Source: Bin80 sp965261255 (GTDB lineage Bacteria > Bacteroidota > Rhodothermia > Rhodothermales > Bin80). Taken from it: 64,000 bases of DNA. The stretch spans positions 2,170,001 through 2,234,000 of the forward strand of contig CBDHCQ010000004.1 in NCBI GenBank assembly GCA_965261255.1, in the 5' to 3' direction. The notes beneath the pieces are model-generated. The model was not told where the DNA came from. It worked only from the letters and a program-made list of their open reading frames with translations, and did no database searches. Of this stretch, positions 1 through 9,778 are shown in pieces. A program made the position numbers and the translations under genes. Position 1 is the first letter of the stretch; every line of letters begins with the position of its first letter.

Positions 1-1572
1 ATCCTGGCCCTGAGAGATGAGACGCCCCAACAACAGAGGACGCGAAATATTCTCCTGACTACGGCTATTGTTTCCGCAGCTATGGCCCTGTGGTTCGGGA
101 TTGCGATCCATCCCAGCGGATATCTAGGGCTGGTTATCAGCCTGCTGATTGGATGGACATATATCCTTCTACGATCGGGATATCGACCACAAATATCCCC
201 TTCGCAAAAAGACAATATTAAGCGCCTCCTTCCCGAATTGCCCGAAAATCCAGAGCCGGACGCCCTGCAATCGGGGCTTGATCAACTGACCGAGGAACGC
301 TCCCATGCGCAGTTAGACTCGCTCAAAATGAACGAATCCCATCGGATAGAGCGATCCCTTGAGAGTATGTCCGGGCAACAATCCAAGTTGGAAGCGCAGA
401 AAGAAGAACTAATAGGGACAATCAATCTTGACCCGCCAAACGATATTACATCATTGATTGAACTTGTTGGCAGCATCCTGAACTGGCAGGAGCTTGATGA
501 CAAAGCAAAAGAGCTGGCAAACAGATGCGAACAGGTTTCTGCAACCTACCGTACCCTTTTGGAAACAGTAGGCAGCACCTTTGAGCAGTTTGGATACGAA
601 AAACCAGTCAATCCACATGATGCCGAGCGATTACTTGATACCGTCAGAAATGACGATGATGCGGCCAAACGCGATCATACCAGTCTGAATCAGGAAAAAA
701 GAGGGGTGGAAACAACGCAACGCAACCTTAAAGATCAAGTATCCCAGCATGCAAAACTATTCAAGGACTTGGAGCTTGAAATAGGGGATCTATCCGGTCT
801 GGCGGCCTGCGCAAGCCAATATGCCGAATGGGAAAAAGCGAATTCCCGTAGGAATAACCTAAAGGTCCGAGCGAATACGTTGCGCCCTTCACCAGAGGAT
901 CTGCGTGAACATGAATCTCTCCTGGAACTAGAGAATATTGAGGATGAATTGGCCGCTGCACAGAGCAAGTCTGCGCAAGCGAGGGGTTTACAGGAGCTTC
1001 TCACCAAGCTCAACTTGGAGATCAAACGTACTGAAGAGGGGCGTTCACTAGAAGATGCTTTAGCAGAAAAAGAAACCAAGCGCATAGAGCTCGAGAACGT
1101 ACGGAGCGAAAAAGCGGCAAAAGCTGTCGGCCAGACTATACTGGACGCTCTCCGTGACGGTGCAATCAGGAATGCACCTCCGGTATTTCAGCGCGCACAA
1201 GAGAACTTTGAACGGGTTACCGGCAACCGCTATACCCTCCGCATCCCCGAAGACAATACCTTTGGAGCGAGGGATAACCAACTTGAACGAGACTTTGACC
1301 TAACCAAGTTATCCAGTGCTACGAGAGTGCAACTACTCCTGTCCGTGCGCCTCGCATTCGTAGAGACACAGGAAACCAGTTACCGGTTACCACTCACCTT
1401 GGACGAAACATTGGCCAATAGCGACGATCCGCGTGCGCAAGCTATCATCAAGACCATGTCAACCCTGGCGGCCAACCGCCAGATTTTCTACTTCACGGCC
1501 CAAGAAGATGAAGTGAATAAGTGGAAAGATTACGTCCCTGCTGACATGCTGCATGTACACCGTATTGGTTAG
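1..1572 (+). CDS. YhaN/SbcC-like membrane AAA ATPase, C-terminal part
   Basis: The reading frame is open from the first base, so the gene starts before the window and the ATG at 82 is only internal. The visible part is about 523 residues. It has two adjacent hydrophobic segments (roughly residues 17-39 and 40-57), a long charged coiled-coil region, and a C-terminal lobe with a Walker B-like LPLTLDETLANSDD at about 463-476 followed by IFYFTAQED, where YhaN-type ATPases have their last strand. Membrane helices inside a coiled coil are known in YhaN-like proteins, which often sit beside a YhaO/SbcD-like nuclease; that partner would lie upstream, out of view. A role in DNA-end processing is inference only. 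Ends about 90 bp before the PhoD-like gene. Confidence 0.7.
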   Translation: MLALRDETPQQQRTRNILLTTAIVSAAMALWFGIAIHPSGYLGLVISLLIGWTYILLRSGYRPQISPSQKDNIKRLLPELPENPEPDALQSGLDQLTEERSHAQLDSLKMNESHRIERSLESMSGQQSKLEAQKEELIGTINLDPPNDITSLIELVGSILNWQELDDKAKELANRCEQVSATYRTLLETVGSTFEQFGYEKPVNPHDAERLLDTVRNDDDAAKRDHTSLNQEKRGVETTQRNLKDQVSQHAKLFKDLELEIGDLSGLAACASQYAEWEKANSRRNNLKVRANTLRPSPEDLREHESLLELENIEDELAAAQSKSAQARGLQELLTKLNLEIKRTEEGRSLEDALAEKETKRIELENVRSEKAAKAVGQTILDALRDGAIRNAPPVFQRAQENFERVTGNRYTLRIPEDNTFGARDNQLERDFDLTKLSSATRVQLLLSVRLAFVETQETSYRLPLTLDETLANSDDPRAQAIIKTMSTLAANRQIFYFTAQEDEVNKWKDYVPADMLHVHRIG

Positions 1573-1665
1573 TCCGTATCTTCTCCATCAGGAACTGCCA
1601 AAGAACAAATCCCGAGTTTGGTGTTGGAATTATCGAGGCCACTGCTATTTGCATGAGCGACTAAA

Positions 1666-4344
1666 ATGATTAGAATTGCCACTCTTACTCTTTTCGCCGG
1701 ATTCCTTGTAGCCGGCTGCGTTTCACCGTCAACAACCAATGTCACGCTTGACCTCCCTGACGGTCTTGAGCGTGTGTGGATCGGATCCGATTTCTATGCT
1801 AACCGCCTGATGGATTGGCGTTATGCCAACGGCCGCATTGAGTGCATTGAGGGCAGGAGCGCCAAACCAATGAGAACGCTTCATCTGCTCACCCATTATC
1901 TTGGCGCCGAGGCAGGAGAGTTGTCGATGTCTGTTCGGACGGGAGCATTATCACCGACAGACAGTGCACATAGTAATACGTGGTCAGGTTTTCTGCTTGG
2001 TGCGGGGGGGCCAGACGTGGATTGGAGGATTTCGAGCCTTGTTCACCATTGGCCCGCCGAAGACGGAGGGCTGGTCGTAGGTGTAGACGGTCAGGGGCAT
2101 ATCATAGTCCGGTCCAATACCAATGCAGATGCCCCGAAGGGCCCACGCGCCAATATTCCTGTTGAGGCGTGGCCGCTCATTGAACCCGAGACCTCCACGG
2201 ATAGCCTGTCGGCGGGTGTTCCTGTGAAGTTGAGCATACAGGCCAACCCGTCCGAAAACAACTACGAGTTAATTGTTACCGCCTCAGATCCGGCTACCGA
2301 GGAAGTATTGGCAGAGGCACGATACAGTGGGTTGCCTCATGAATATTTTGAGGGCAATGTAGCACTGGTGAGTCATAACAGTCCGCTTATGGAGGGGGAA
2401 GGCTACTGGTTTGATGATTGGACGATTGGGGGATCGAAATTCCTGTATGATGATGCGCGGGCATTCGGTCCCATACTGGCGGCTCAGTATACCGTAAGCG
2501 ACGGAACGCTGAAAATGACCGCACAAATGCCACCAATTGGAGAAGACGATACGCCCACGGTTGGACTTGAGCTCATGCTCAATGGAGATTGGGTGCACTC
2601 AGCAAGCACTACAATCATACCTGACAGCTATACCGCCCCTCTCCGCGTGGACGATTTTGAGGCGAATACCGATATACCTTATCGGCTGACCTACGATCTG
2701 CGCACTGCAAACGGCACCGAGCGCATCCACTTTCCGGGTACGGTACGTATGGCACAGGTTGAGGATGATGAGTTTGTCCTGGCTTCGCTGAACTGCCAGA
2801 ATATTTCCCAGGGGCGGGATCTGGTATGGAATCACAGTACGATCTGGTATCCACACAATGAACTCACGGCCGCTGTGGCTTACCATGATCCAGACTTACT
2901 TTTTTTCGCCGGGGATCAGATCTATGAAGGCGGGCTTGCTGGAATTATTCGTACGCCCCTTGACAAGACCTTCCTGGACTATCACTACCACTGGTACAGG
3001 TTCCTTTGGGCTTTCAGGGACTTAATGCGTGATCGCCCCACCGTGGCAATCCCGGACGACCACGACGTATATCATGGCAACATCTGGGGGCATGGTGGCA
3101 AGAAAGCTGAGGGACCGTGGCGGCCACAGTCCGACAACGGTGGCTACATCATGGATGCCCGCTTTGTCAACGCTGTCCACAATACACAGGTCTCCCACTT
3201 GCCCGATCCTATTGACCCCACGCCCATTGAGCAGGATATCAGCGTATACTATACGAACCTGACCTATGGTGATATCAGCTTCGCCGTTGTGGCAGATCGT
3301 ATGTGGAAATCGGCTCCTCGCTTGGTCCTTCCAGAGGCACAGGTACGCAATGGTTGGCCGGAAAACCGGGAATACGACGCAAAAACAGTAACAGAAGCAC
3401 ACCTCCTTGGGCCGCGACAACTCAAGTTCCTGAACCAGTGGGCCCACCAGTTCCCTGAAAATGTCTGGATGAAAGTGATGCTCTCCCAGACTTTATTCAG
3501 CAACCTAGCTACACTGCCCAGCGGGTCATTTGACGATCGTGTCGTTCCACAAATGAGATACGCCGAGCCTGGAGAATACATCAGTGACGACCATAAAGGC
3601 ACAGACATGGACTCGAATGGGTGGCCGCAGAGTGGACGCAACCGTGCATTAACCGCCATTCGGAAAGGGTTCGCATTTCACGTGGCCGGTGATCAGCATT
3701 TGGGCAGTTTCGTGCAGTATGGCATCGACGAGTTTGGAGATGGCCCTAATGCATTCATATCACCCGCAATCGCCAATGTGTGGCCTCGGCGCTGGTTTCC
3801 GCCGGAGCCCGGCGGCAACCGTAAACCCGGAGCTCCGGCCTATACTGGTGATCACTTGGATGGCTTTGGGAATCACATGACGGTACACGCCGTAGCCAAT
3901 CCAGTCAAGAGTGGCCGCACACCGGAGGCACTCTATGATCGTGTACCCGGTTATGGAATCATTCGTTTTAACCGGGATTCCCGTACAATTACTGCTGAGG
4001 CGTGGCCGCGCTGGGTTGACCCGGGAAGTGAGGATGCCTATCAGTATTCTGATTGGCCAGTTACCGTCACCCAGGAAAGCAATTACGGCAGACAGGCAGC
4101 CGGGTATTTGCCTCCGATCAATGTCGAGGGGCTAACCGAGCCCGTATTGACACTGATTAATGAAACTACAATGGATACGCTTTATACGCTCCGCCTTTCG
4201 ACGCTGCCATTCAGAGCAAAAGTTTTTGATACCAGCAGTTCTTATTCGGCCGTAATTGGAGATCAGTCCGTGCATGAGACGCGACTGACCGGACTGCAGG
4301 TGGATGCAATGGAAAACCCTGATACACTAGTGGTCACGTTTTGA
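1666..4344 (+). CDS. PhoD-like alkaline phosphatase family lipoprotein
   Basis: The 892-residue protein starts with a lipoprotein signal whose lipobox is LVAGC (Cys18), so it is probably anchored to the outer face of a membrane. The C-terminal two thirds is a PhoD-type metallophosphatase: FAGDQIYEGG near residue 415, IPDDHDVYHGN near 462 and HVAGDQHLGS near 671 provide the usual Asp/His metal ligands. The first ~350 residues look like a beta-sandwich (LamG/DUF1080-like) region, longer than in classical PhoD. It should hydrolyse phosphate mono- or diesters outside the cytoplasm; the substrate cannot be told. The stop codon overlaps the TTG start of the sulfatase gene, suggesting translational coupling. 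Confidence 0.8.
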   Translation: MIRIATLTLFAGFLVAGCVSPSTTNVTLDLPDGLERVWIGSDFYANRLMDWRYANGRIECIEGRSAKPMRTLHLLTHYLGAEAGELSMSVRTGALSPTDSAHSNTWSGFLLGAGGPDVDWRISSLVHHWPAEDGGLVVGVDGQGHIIVRSNTNADAPKGPRANIPVEAWPLIEPETSTDSLSAGVPVKLSIQANPSENNYELIVTASDPATEEVLAEARYSGLPHEYFEGNVALVSHNSPLMEGEGYWFDDWTIGGSKFLYDDARAFGPILAAQYTVSDGTLKMTAQMPPIGEDDTPTVGLELMLNGDWVHSASTTIIPDSYTAPLRVDDFEANTDIPYRLTYDLRTANGTERIHFPGTVRMAQVEDDEFVLASLNCQNISQGRDLVWNHSTIWYPHNELTAAVAYHDPDLLFFAGDQIYEGGLAGIIRTPLDKTFLDYHYHWYRFLWAFRDLMRDRPTVAIPDDHDVYHGNIWGHGGKKAEGPWRPQSDNGGYIMDARFVNAVHNTQVSHLPDPIDPTPIEQDISVYYTNLTYGDISFAVVADRMWKSAPRLVLPEAQVRNGWPENREYDAKTVTEAHLLGPRQLKFLNQWAHQFPENVWMKVMLSQTLFSNLATLPSGSFDDRVVPQMRYAEPGEYISDDHKGTDMDSNGWPQSGRNRALTAIRKGFAFHVAGDQHLGSFVQYGIDEFGDGPNAFISPAIANVWPRRWFPPEPGGNRKPGAPAYTGDHLDGFGNHMTVHAVANPVKSGRTPEALYDRVPGYGIIRFNRDSRTITAEAWPRWVDPGSEDAYQYSDWPVTVTQESNYGRQAAGYLPPINVEGLTEPVLTLINETTMDTLYTLRLSTLPFRAKVFDTSSSYSAVIGDQSVHETRLTGLQVDAMENPDTLVVTF

Positions 4345-5750
4345 AGTTTAGTCCCCTCTTACTGCTCCCGTTCCTCCTGATGGCCTGTAGGCCGGCCCAG
4401 CCGAACGTAATTTTGATTCTGGTTGATGACCTGGGATGGATGGATACTGGTGTTTATGGAAGCACATTTTATCAAACGCCCAATATAGATCACCTAGCAG
4501 CCTCAGGCACACGATTTACACAGTTTTATGCATCCAGCTCGGTCTGCTCTCCCACGCGTGCCAGTATTATGACTGGAAAGCATCCGGCAAGGCTTCAAAT
4601 CACCAATTGGATTGGAGGGGCCGCGAACGGGCAACTTCTCCAGGCTGAGTACCGCCGCGCACTACCACTTGAAGAAACCACTCTTGGGGAGACATTCGCA
4701 CAGGCCGGATACAGTACCGCATATATCGGCAAATGGCATTTGGGTACCGGACTTTTTCGTCCTGAACATCAGGGATTTGCCGAGGTCTTTGCATCCAACG
4801 ATGCCGGTCAGCCCGGATCTTTCTTTGCACCCTACACCAATGCGAATTTCCCGGCTTCAAATGTGCCGGGACTGGAATCGGATGCGGACAGCACGTACCT
4901 GACTGATCGCCTGACCGACCTTGCTGTGGAGTTTATTGAGACCAATCGTGAAACCCCTTTTCTCCTAGTACTCTCCCATTATGGCGTTCACACACCGCTA
5001 CAGGCCAAAAAACAGGACATCGAACGCTTCAGGACAACCGAGCCCGCTACGATGTTTGAACAGGAGCAGTTTGGGGGTACGACACGCCTGACACAAGATC
5101 GCGCAGTATATGCGGCCATGATAGCTTCGGTGGATGAGAGCGTGGGACTTGTGTTGCAGGCATTAGAAGCTGCTGAACTTCGAGATAACACCATTGTCGT
5201 GTTTACTTCTGACAACGGCGGACTATCAACGCTCAGTCGAGGACGCACCTGGGCGCCAACGTCCAATCAGCCATTCCGTGCAGGTAAGGGCTGGCTGTAC
5301 GAAGGAGGAATACGTATACCTCTCATAGTGAGCGGGATACAGCGTGATCCGACAATCATGGATGTACCTGGTACAACGGATGACCTGCTCCCGACCTTAA
5401 CTTCATTGGCAGGCCTGCCTGATCCTGTTGAAGTTGATGGCCTCGACTTATTTGCGAAACCAGCCCCCGAAAGAGCACTATACTGGCATTTTCCCCACTA
5501 CCACGGCTCTGCCAATCGTCCGTCTGGGGCCGTGCGTCAGGGACGATACAAGGCCATCGAATGGTTTGAGACGAACTCAGTAGAGCTCTACGACCTTGAC
5601 TCAGATCCAGGCGAAACCACCGATATCAGTACTTTCGAACCAGCCAAGACCCAGGAACTCCTACGTAAGATGCAATCCTGGCGGGACTCGGTCGGTGCGC
5701 GTATGCCCCGCCCTAATCCAGACTATTCTGCCCCACCAGGCGATAGCTGA
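4341..5750 (+). CDS. Sulfatase (type I, Cys-type) lipoprotein
   Basis: Family S1 sulfatase of 469 residues. The lipobox LLMAC puts the lipidated Cys at residue 16. Metal ligands are the Asp pair in LVDDLGW (29-30), and the formylglycine motif is CSPTR (Cys69), which needs oxidation by a maturase not seen in this window. TSDNGG and a C-terminal YDLDSDPGE segment are typical of the family. The start is a TTG that overlaps the stop of the upstream PhoD-like gene in a TTGA quartet; the signal peptide begins right there, and the next ATG would leave no signal. It likely removes sulfate esters from polysaccharides. The 3' end overlaps the convergent propeller gene by 38 bp. Confidence 0.88.
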   Translation: MKFSPLLLLPFLLMACRPAQPNVILILVDDLGWMDTGVYGSTFYQTPNIDHLAASGTRFTQFYASSSVCSPTRASIMTGKHPARLQITNWIGGAANGQLLQAEYRRALPLEETTLGETFAQAGYSTAYIGKWHLGTGLFRPEHQGFAEVFASNDAGQPGSFFAPYTNANFPASNVPGLESDADSTYLTDRLTDLAVEFIETNRETPFLLVLSHYGVHTPLQAKKQDIERFRTTEPATMFEQEQFGGTTRLTQDRAVYAAMIASVDESVGLVLQALEAAELRDNTIVVFTSDNGGLSTLSRGRTWAPTSNQPFRAGKGWLYEGGIRIPLIVSGIQRDPTIMDVPGTTDDLLPTLTSLAGLPDPVEVDGLDLFAKPAPERALYWHFPHYHGSANRPSGAVRQGRYKAIEWFETNSVELYDLDSDPGETTDISTFEPAKTQELLRKMQSWRDSVGARMPRPNPDYSAPPGDS

Positions 5751-7221
5751 CAAAAGCAAAATGCCGGCTATCCGGACTCCAGGACGGTACATTAATCGTC
5801 CCCTGTCCGCCAAACAAATGGGCGATTATCCTTGGATCTTCGGTTTCGTCTGTGGGCATGATCCGTAATTTCACGTTCTTGTTCGCAGGGTGCCCCTCTA
5901 CGGATTTATCGTAGGACAGAAATACAATCCAGCGACCATCAGGAGACGGGTGTGCAAACCAATCTCCATATTCATCATGCTGCGTAACCTGTGTCTGGTT
6001 ATCGCCATCCGCATCCATTCGCCAGATTTTCATTTGCCCCGTACGCACAGAGTTAAAATAAATCGTCTGACCATCCGGGGAATATTCCGGCCCATCATCA
6101 AGCCCCTCTGCATCCGTCAACCGCACTTCCTCACCCCCATCCCGTCCAATCGCATAAACGTCAAAATTATCACCTCGACGGGCGCAGTAAACAAGCTTCT
6201 GCCCATCCGGTGACCAGCCATGCCAGTAAGCGGGGCCAAGTTCAGTAACCATTCGGGGTTCTCCGCCCGTAGCGGGCATGATATAGATCAATGATCCCTT
6301 GTCTTCCGTATTGTGGCTTATGGCTAGCTCTGAACCGTCAGGGGAGTATCCATGGTCATTGTTGCATTGATCAGCAAACTGTGTGTCAAGCATAACGGGT
6401 TCGCCCCCAATTGAAGGCATATGATACAGATGCCCACCACTGTTATATAGCAGTGTTAACGAATCCGGCGACCAGTTGGGAGCTTCAAAATGCTCTTGGG
6501 CCTTATGGACAACCTGGCGTTCACCAGTATGGCTATCAATGATCTCGAGGGTGCTCTCTACTACCCGTTCCCCGGTCACAGTTTTCTCTTGCAAATGAAC
6601 ATTGGTAAAAACGGCTGTCTCCCGAACTTCGGCATCATGGGCACAAACAACGAGACCTGCATAGGCCGAATCTGGCAGCGCCACTGTGATGTTCCCTACA
6701 ACCGTCGTTCGTTCTCCTGGCCTGTCCAGATAAAGTGTGAACAGGTTTTCTGTACGTTCAAGTCGAAGTGAGGCAGGAGCGCGCACTGGAGTCGTTATCT
6801 CACGGGTTGGACCTCCTGTTTCTGAACGCCATTGCAGTGCAATCAGCCCATCAGCATGTACCAGGGCATCCACATAAGCGGCATCTGCTTCCAAACTCTC
6901 CCGAACCATCCACCCCGCCTTGCGATACTGGTGCCCCGTGGTGTCTTCGAATTCAACATCTGTCTGTAACACCAGATCACCGGCAGCTTCCCTCCAGACG
7001 AAGAAGAATTCGTCGCTGGCTCCATAGATGTCCGCACCGCTGCCGGTAATAATGTACGTTTCCGTATTCCGATCAAACAGCATACCTCCCCCCAGAGGGG
7101 CATCGCCCACGTTGGTAGTTCCTTCAAAAATCCCCAACGGATCAGATGGTGTGCAAGACGTTAGGGAAACTATCGCAACTAACACAGACCATCTAAGTCT
7201 TTCGGGTATGTAGTAACTCAT
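5713..7221 (-). CDS. TolB-like PD40 beta-propeller lipoprotein
   Basis: Exported protein of about 502 residues with two parts: an N-terminal sandwich domain resembling DUF1349 (residues ~35-210) and a C-terminal TolB/PD40 propeller with repeated W-SPDG, YSPDG and PSPDGRWIVFLSYD blades. The ATG at 7221 is preferred over an upstream start because it opens directly into a signal peptide ending in a lipobox-like SLTSC. Such proteins are common in polysaccharide-using Bacteroidota and probably bind ligands at the cell surface; an enzymatic role is not evident. Its last 38 bp overlap the convergent sulfatase gene. Confidence 0.75.
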   Translation of the reverse strand: MSYYIPERLRWSVLVAIVSLTSCTPSDPLGIFEGTTNVGDAPLGGGMLFDRNTETYIITGSGADIYGASDEFFFVWREAAGDLVLQTDVEFEDTTGHQYRKAGWMVRESLEADAAYVDALVHADGLIALQWRSETGGPTREITTPVRAPASLRLERTENLFTLYLDRPGERTTVVGNITVALPDSAYAGLVVCAHDAEVRETAVFTNVHLQEKTVTGERVVESTLEIIDSHTGERQVVHKAQEHFEAPNWSPDSLTLLYNSGGHLYHMPSIGGEPVMLDTQFADQCNNDHGYSPDGSELAISHNTEDKGSLIYIMPATGGEPRMVTELGPAYWHGWSPDGQKLVYCARRGDNFDVYAIGRDGGEEVRLTDAEGLDDGPEYSPDGQTIYFNSVRTGQMKIWRMDADGDNQTQVTQHDEYGDWFAHPSPDGRWIVFLSYDKSVEGHPANKNVKLRIMPTDETEDPRIIAHLFGGQGTINVPSWSPDSRHFAFVSYRLVGQNSLD

Positions 7222-7425
7222 GAGAAATTTTGGAAAATGACCGCAGCTCATAAGGTAACCCCAAGTGACGAGAATACGTAATCGTGGAGTTTGTCTCGCT
7301 TTCCGTTTCCCCTGGATGGATTCCTGAACAATCACACCGGTCAACTGTTGGGGCCAAATCAAAAGTACCGCCTGTAACTGAGACTTCTCTCGCCTAAATG
7401 ATAAGTTCTAGGTGTATCTCCTCTA

Positions 7426-8280
7426 CTACACAAAGTAGAATGGATCCCCGGTTTCCTGGTGCACCACAATGGTACCAGGCAGCCTGGGCGTCAACCATTC
7501 AGCAAGCCACTCCATACCCGGCTCTTCACTGAGTGCGTGCCCGATTACAATCAAGCCTATCTGTCTGTCGCCCTGCCAGTTCGCATCACGAACATACTCA
7601 GTTGTTTCCCACTCTCGAACTTCACCTACGACAAGAACATCAACCTCCGATAGCATCTCAATTTGACGCTGTCCACTTACCGCACCAACCAGCAGGCCTA
7701 TCCGGCTACACGGCATGTTCCCATTTCCAATAACACGAATCCGCTCCGCCCCAAAACGATCCTTCATGAATCGTGACAGCTCGCCAAGCGGAACAGGAGG
7801 GATCTGGCATATCTGGGGTTGATCCGGTTGCGCGTACGCTTCCCAACCAAGACGCTTAAGAACTCCCATCGCTATGCCATCCGGCTTATGACCATGCCAG
7901 TAGTCGTGAAAGCGCCACACCACAATTCCGTTGTCTTCCAACGTCTTGCGCTTCTTCTGGTAGACCGGATTATTTCCTAGCCATGAGGTTTCATCCAGAT
8001 GATTGTAGTACGTGGGTTCATGCGTGATGATGAGATTCACACCGTGACGCGCAGCATAGTCAATGGTCCGCTGCGTAGCCAAAAAAGTCGTAAGCACAGC
8101 CCGCACTGGCTGCGTTACATCTCCCGATTTGACCGTGTCAACCGTTGGTTCCCATGGAGCACCGGGAATCTCCTCCATGATCAGGTTGATGACATCCTGG
8201 ATTGTGGGAAGTTTTTTATGCAAGCCTGCCAATAGGATACCTCCCCCGGACTGCGCTAGGAACGCTCTTCTCGTAACCAT
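7426..8280 (-). CDS. Nif3-like dinuclear metal-centre protein with Tat-like leader
   Basis: 284 residues. After a short N-terminal segment with a twin-arginine motif (VTRRAFLA) and a weakly hydrophobic stretch, the rest matches the Nif3/DUF34 fold: THEPTYYNH resembles the conserved metal-binding 'THHP' segment, and further His residues occur near the C-terminus. Nif3 family members are usually cytoplasmic, so an export leader is unusual, although a Tat-exported branch would fit a protein folded with metal before transport. The molecular function of Nif3 proteins remains uncertain. It lies 204 bp upstream of the propeller gene on the same strand, and the two may be co-transcribed. Confidence 0.72.
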   Translation of the reverse strand: MVTRRAFLAQSGGGILLAGLHKKLPTIQDVINLIMEEIPGAPWEPTVDTVKSGDVTQPVRAVLTTFLATQRTIDYAARHGVNLIITHEPTYYNHLDETSWLGNNPVYQKKRKTLEDNGIVVWRFHDYWHGHKPDGIAMGVLKRLGWEAYAQPDQPQICQIPPVPLGELSRFMKDRFGAERIRVIGNGNMPCSRIGLLVGAVSGQRQIEMLSEVDVLVVGEVREWETTEYVRDANWQGDRQIGLIVIGHALSEEPGMEWLAEWLTPRLPGTIVVHQETGDPFYFV

Positions 8281-8377
8281 GAATAATAATGCCTATGATG
8301 CTACAAAGATAACAAAGCCACCCGCGACAGTGCATTGATTATCTTATACTTTGCTACTCAACCAAGCACTTTTTACT

Positions 8378-9778
8378 ATGCTGCGTGCAATTATGCTCAT
8401 ACTCCTTACGTTCGGACTCACAGCCACCAGCTTTGGTCAGGAATGGAAGTTTCTAGTCAACGGGGACGACCTCTCCGAATGGGAGCGAATGGGGGGAGAA
8501 GCAACCTATACGGCCTCCAACGGTGAGGTTATCGGTACTACGGTTGCAAATACTCCAAATACGTTTTTAGCTACAAAGCGACCCTACGGCGATTTTGCCC
8601 TCAATCTCGAAGTACGGGTGGATCCCGCAATCAATTCCGGCATTCAGATTCGGAGTGAGTCTAAACCGGATTACTTGAATGGCAGGGTGCACGGATATCA
8701 GATTGAGATTGATCCCAGCCCACGTGCCTGGAGCGGAGGAGTCTACGACGAGGCCCGCCGAGGCTGGTTGTATCCCCTGTCTGCGAATGAGGATTGCCGC
8801 GTGGCCTTTAATCCCCACGGCTGGAATCATTACTACATCGAGGCGATCGGCCCATTAATCCGCACTTGGGTTAACGATGTAGCCTGTGCCGCCCTTTACG
8901 ATGACATGACTTCCTCGGGCTTCATCGCACTCCAGGTGCATAGCGTACCTGGGGAAGATCTGGCTAACCGCAACGTTCGCTGGCGTAACATCCGAGTTTG
9001 GGAGGAAAATGTAGCCCCTCGTCCATGGACCAGCAACTATGTCATTAATCTTGTCCCCAACTCGCTCAGTCAGCAGGAAGTCGCTCAGGGATACTCCCTG
9101 CTCTTTGATGGCGAAACTACTCGGGGTTGGCGTGGAGCAGGCAAGGAGTCTTTCCCTGAAAAAGGTTGGCGTGTCGAGAACGGATTACTTATCGTTGAAT
9201 CCTCTGGAGGAGCTGAAGCAGCCTATGGTGGTGATATCGTCACCGTTGATGAGTATTCGACTTTTGAATTCAGTCTGGACTTCAAACTCACGGAGGGGGC
9301 GAACAGTGGTATCAAATACTTTATAACGGAGTCCTATGGCAGCGATGCATCAGCCATCGGCCTGGAGTACCAATTATTAGATGATGACCGTCACCCCGAT
9401 GCAACTCAAGGTGCAGCCGGCAACCGAACCTTAGGATCGCTCTACGACCTGATCCCGGCAGACGAAGGAAAAACTGTTCGAGAGCCAGGGAAATGGAATC
9501 GCGCCCGTATCGTCGTAACTGGCAAAAGATTGGACGAGCGTGTCTTAGGCAGCCGTATGGAACAATCTGAGTTCCAGGGAGCACATGTTGAGCATTGGCT
9601 CAACGATCGCAAAGTCGTGGAATATGAGCGCGGTACCCCAGTCTTTGGCGCACTAGTAGCCCGCAGCAAGTACGTTGTATGGGAAGGTTTTGGGTACTGG
9701 CCTCAAGGCCATATCCTGCTGCAGGATCATGGCGACGAAGTTCATTTTCGCAGTATCAAGGTCCGCCGGATTGATTAG
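8378..9778 (+). CDS. Secreted protein with two DUF1080 domains
   Basis: 467 residues from the ATG at 8378, which is chosen over the upstream in-frame ATG because it opens a compact signal peptide ending near SFGQ. Two DUF1080 (3-keto-disaccharide hydrolase / LamG-like) modules follow: residues ~20-210 with GIQIRS, and ~230-465 with LFDGETTRGWRG and GIKYFITE. Double-module forms are known in Bacteroidota, Verrucomicrobia and Planctomycetes, where DUF1080 proteins bind or hydrolyse (3-keto-)glycosides. The gene overlaps the convergent rhamnulokinase gene by 23 bp. Confidence 0.82.
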   Translation: MLRAIMLILLTFGLTATSFGQEWKFLVNGDDLSEWERMGGEATYTASNGEVIGTTVANTPNTFLATKRPYGDFALNLEVRVDPAINSGIQIRSESKPDYLNGRVHGYQIEIDPSPRAWSGGVYDEARRGWLYPLSANEDCRVAFNPHGWNHYYIEAIGPLIRTWVNDVACAALYDDMTSSGFIALQVHSVPGEDLANRNVRWRNIRVWEENVAPRPWTSNYVINLVPNSLSQQEVAQGYSLLFDGETTRGWRGAGKESFPEKGWRVENGLLIVESSGGAEAAYGGDIVTVDEYSTFEFSLDFKLTEGANSGIKYFITESYGSDASAIGLEYQLLDDDRHPDATQGAAGNRTLGSLYDLIPADEGKTVREPGKWNRARIVVTGKRLDERVLGSRMEQSEFQGAHVEHWLNDRKVVEYERGTPVFGALVARSKYVVWEGFGYWPQGHILLQDHGDEVHFRSIKVRRID

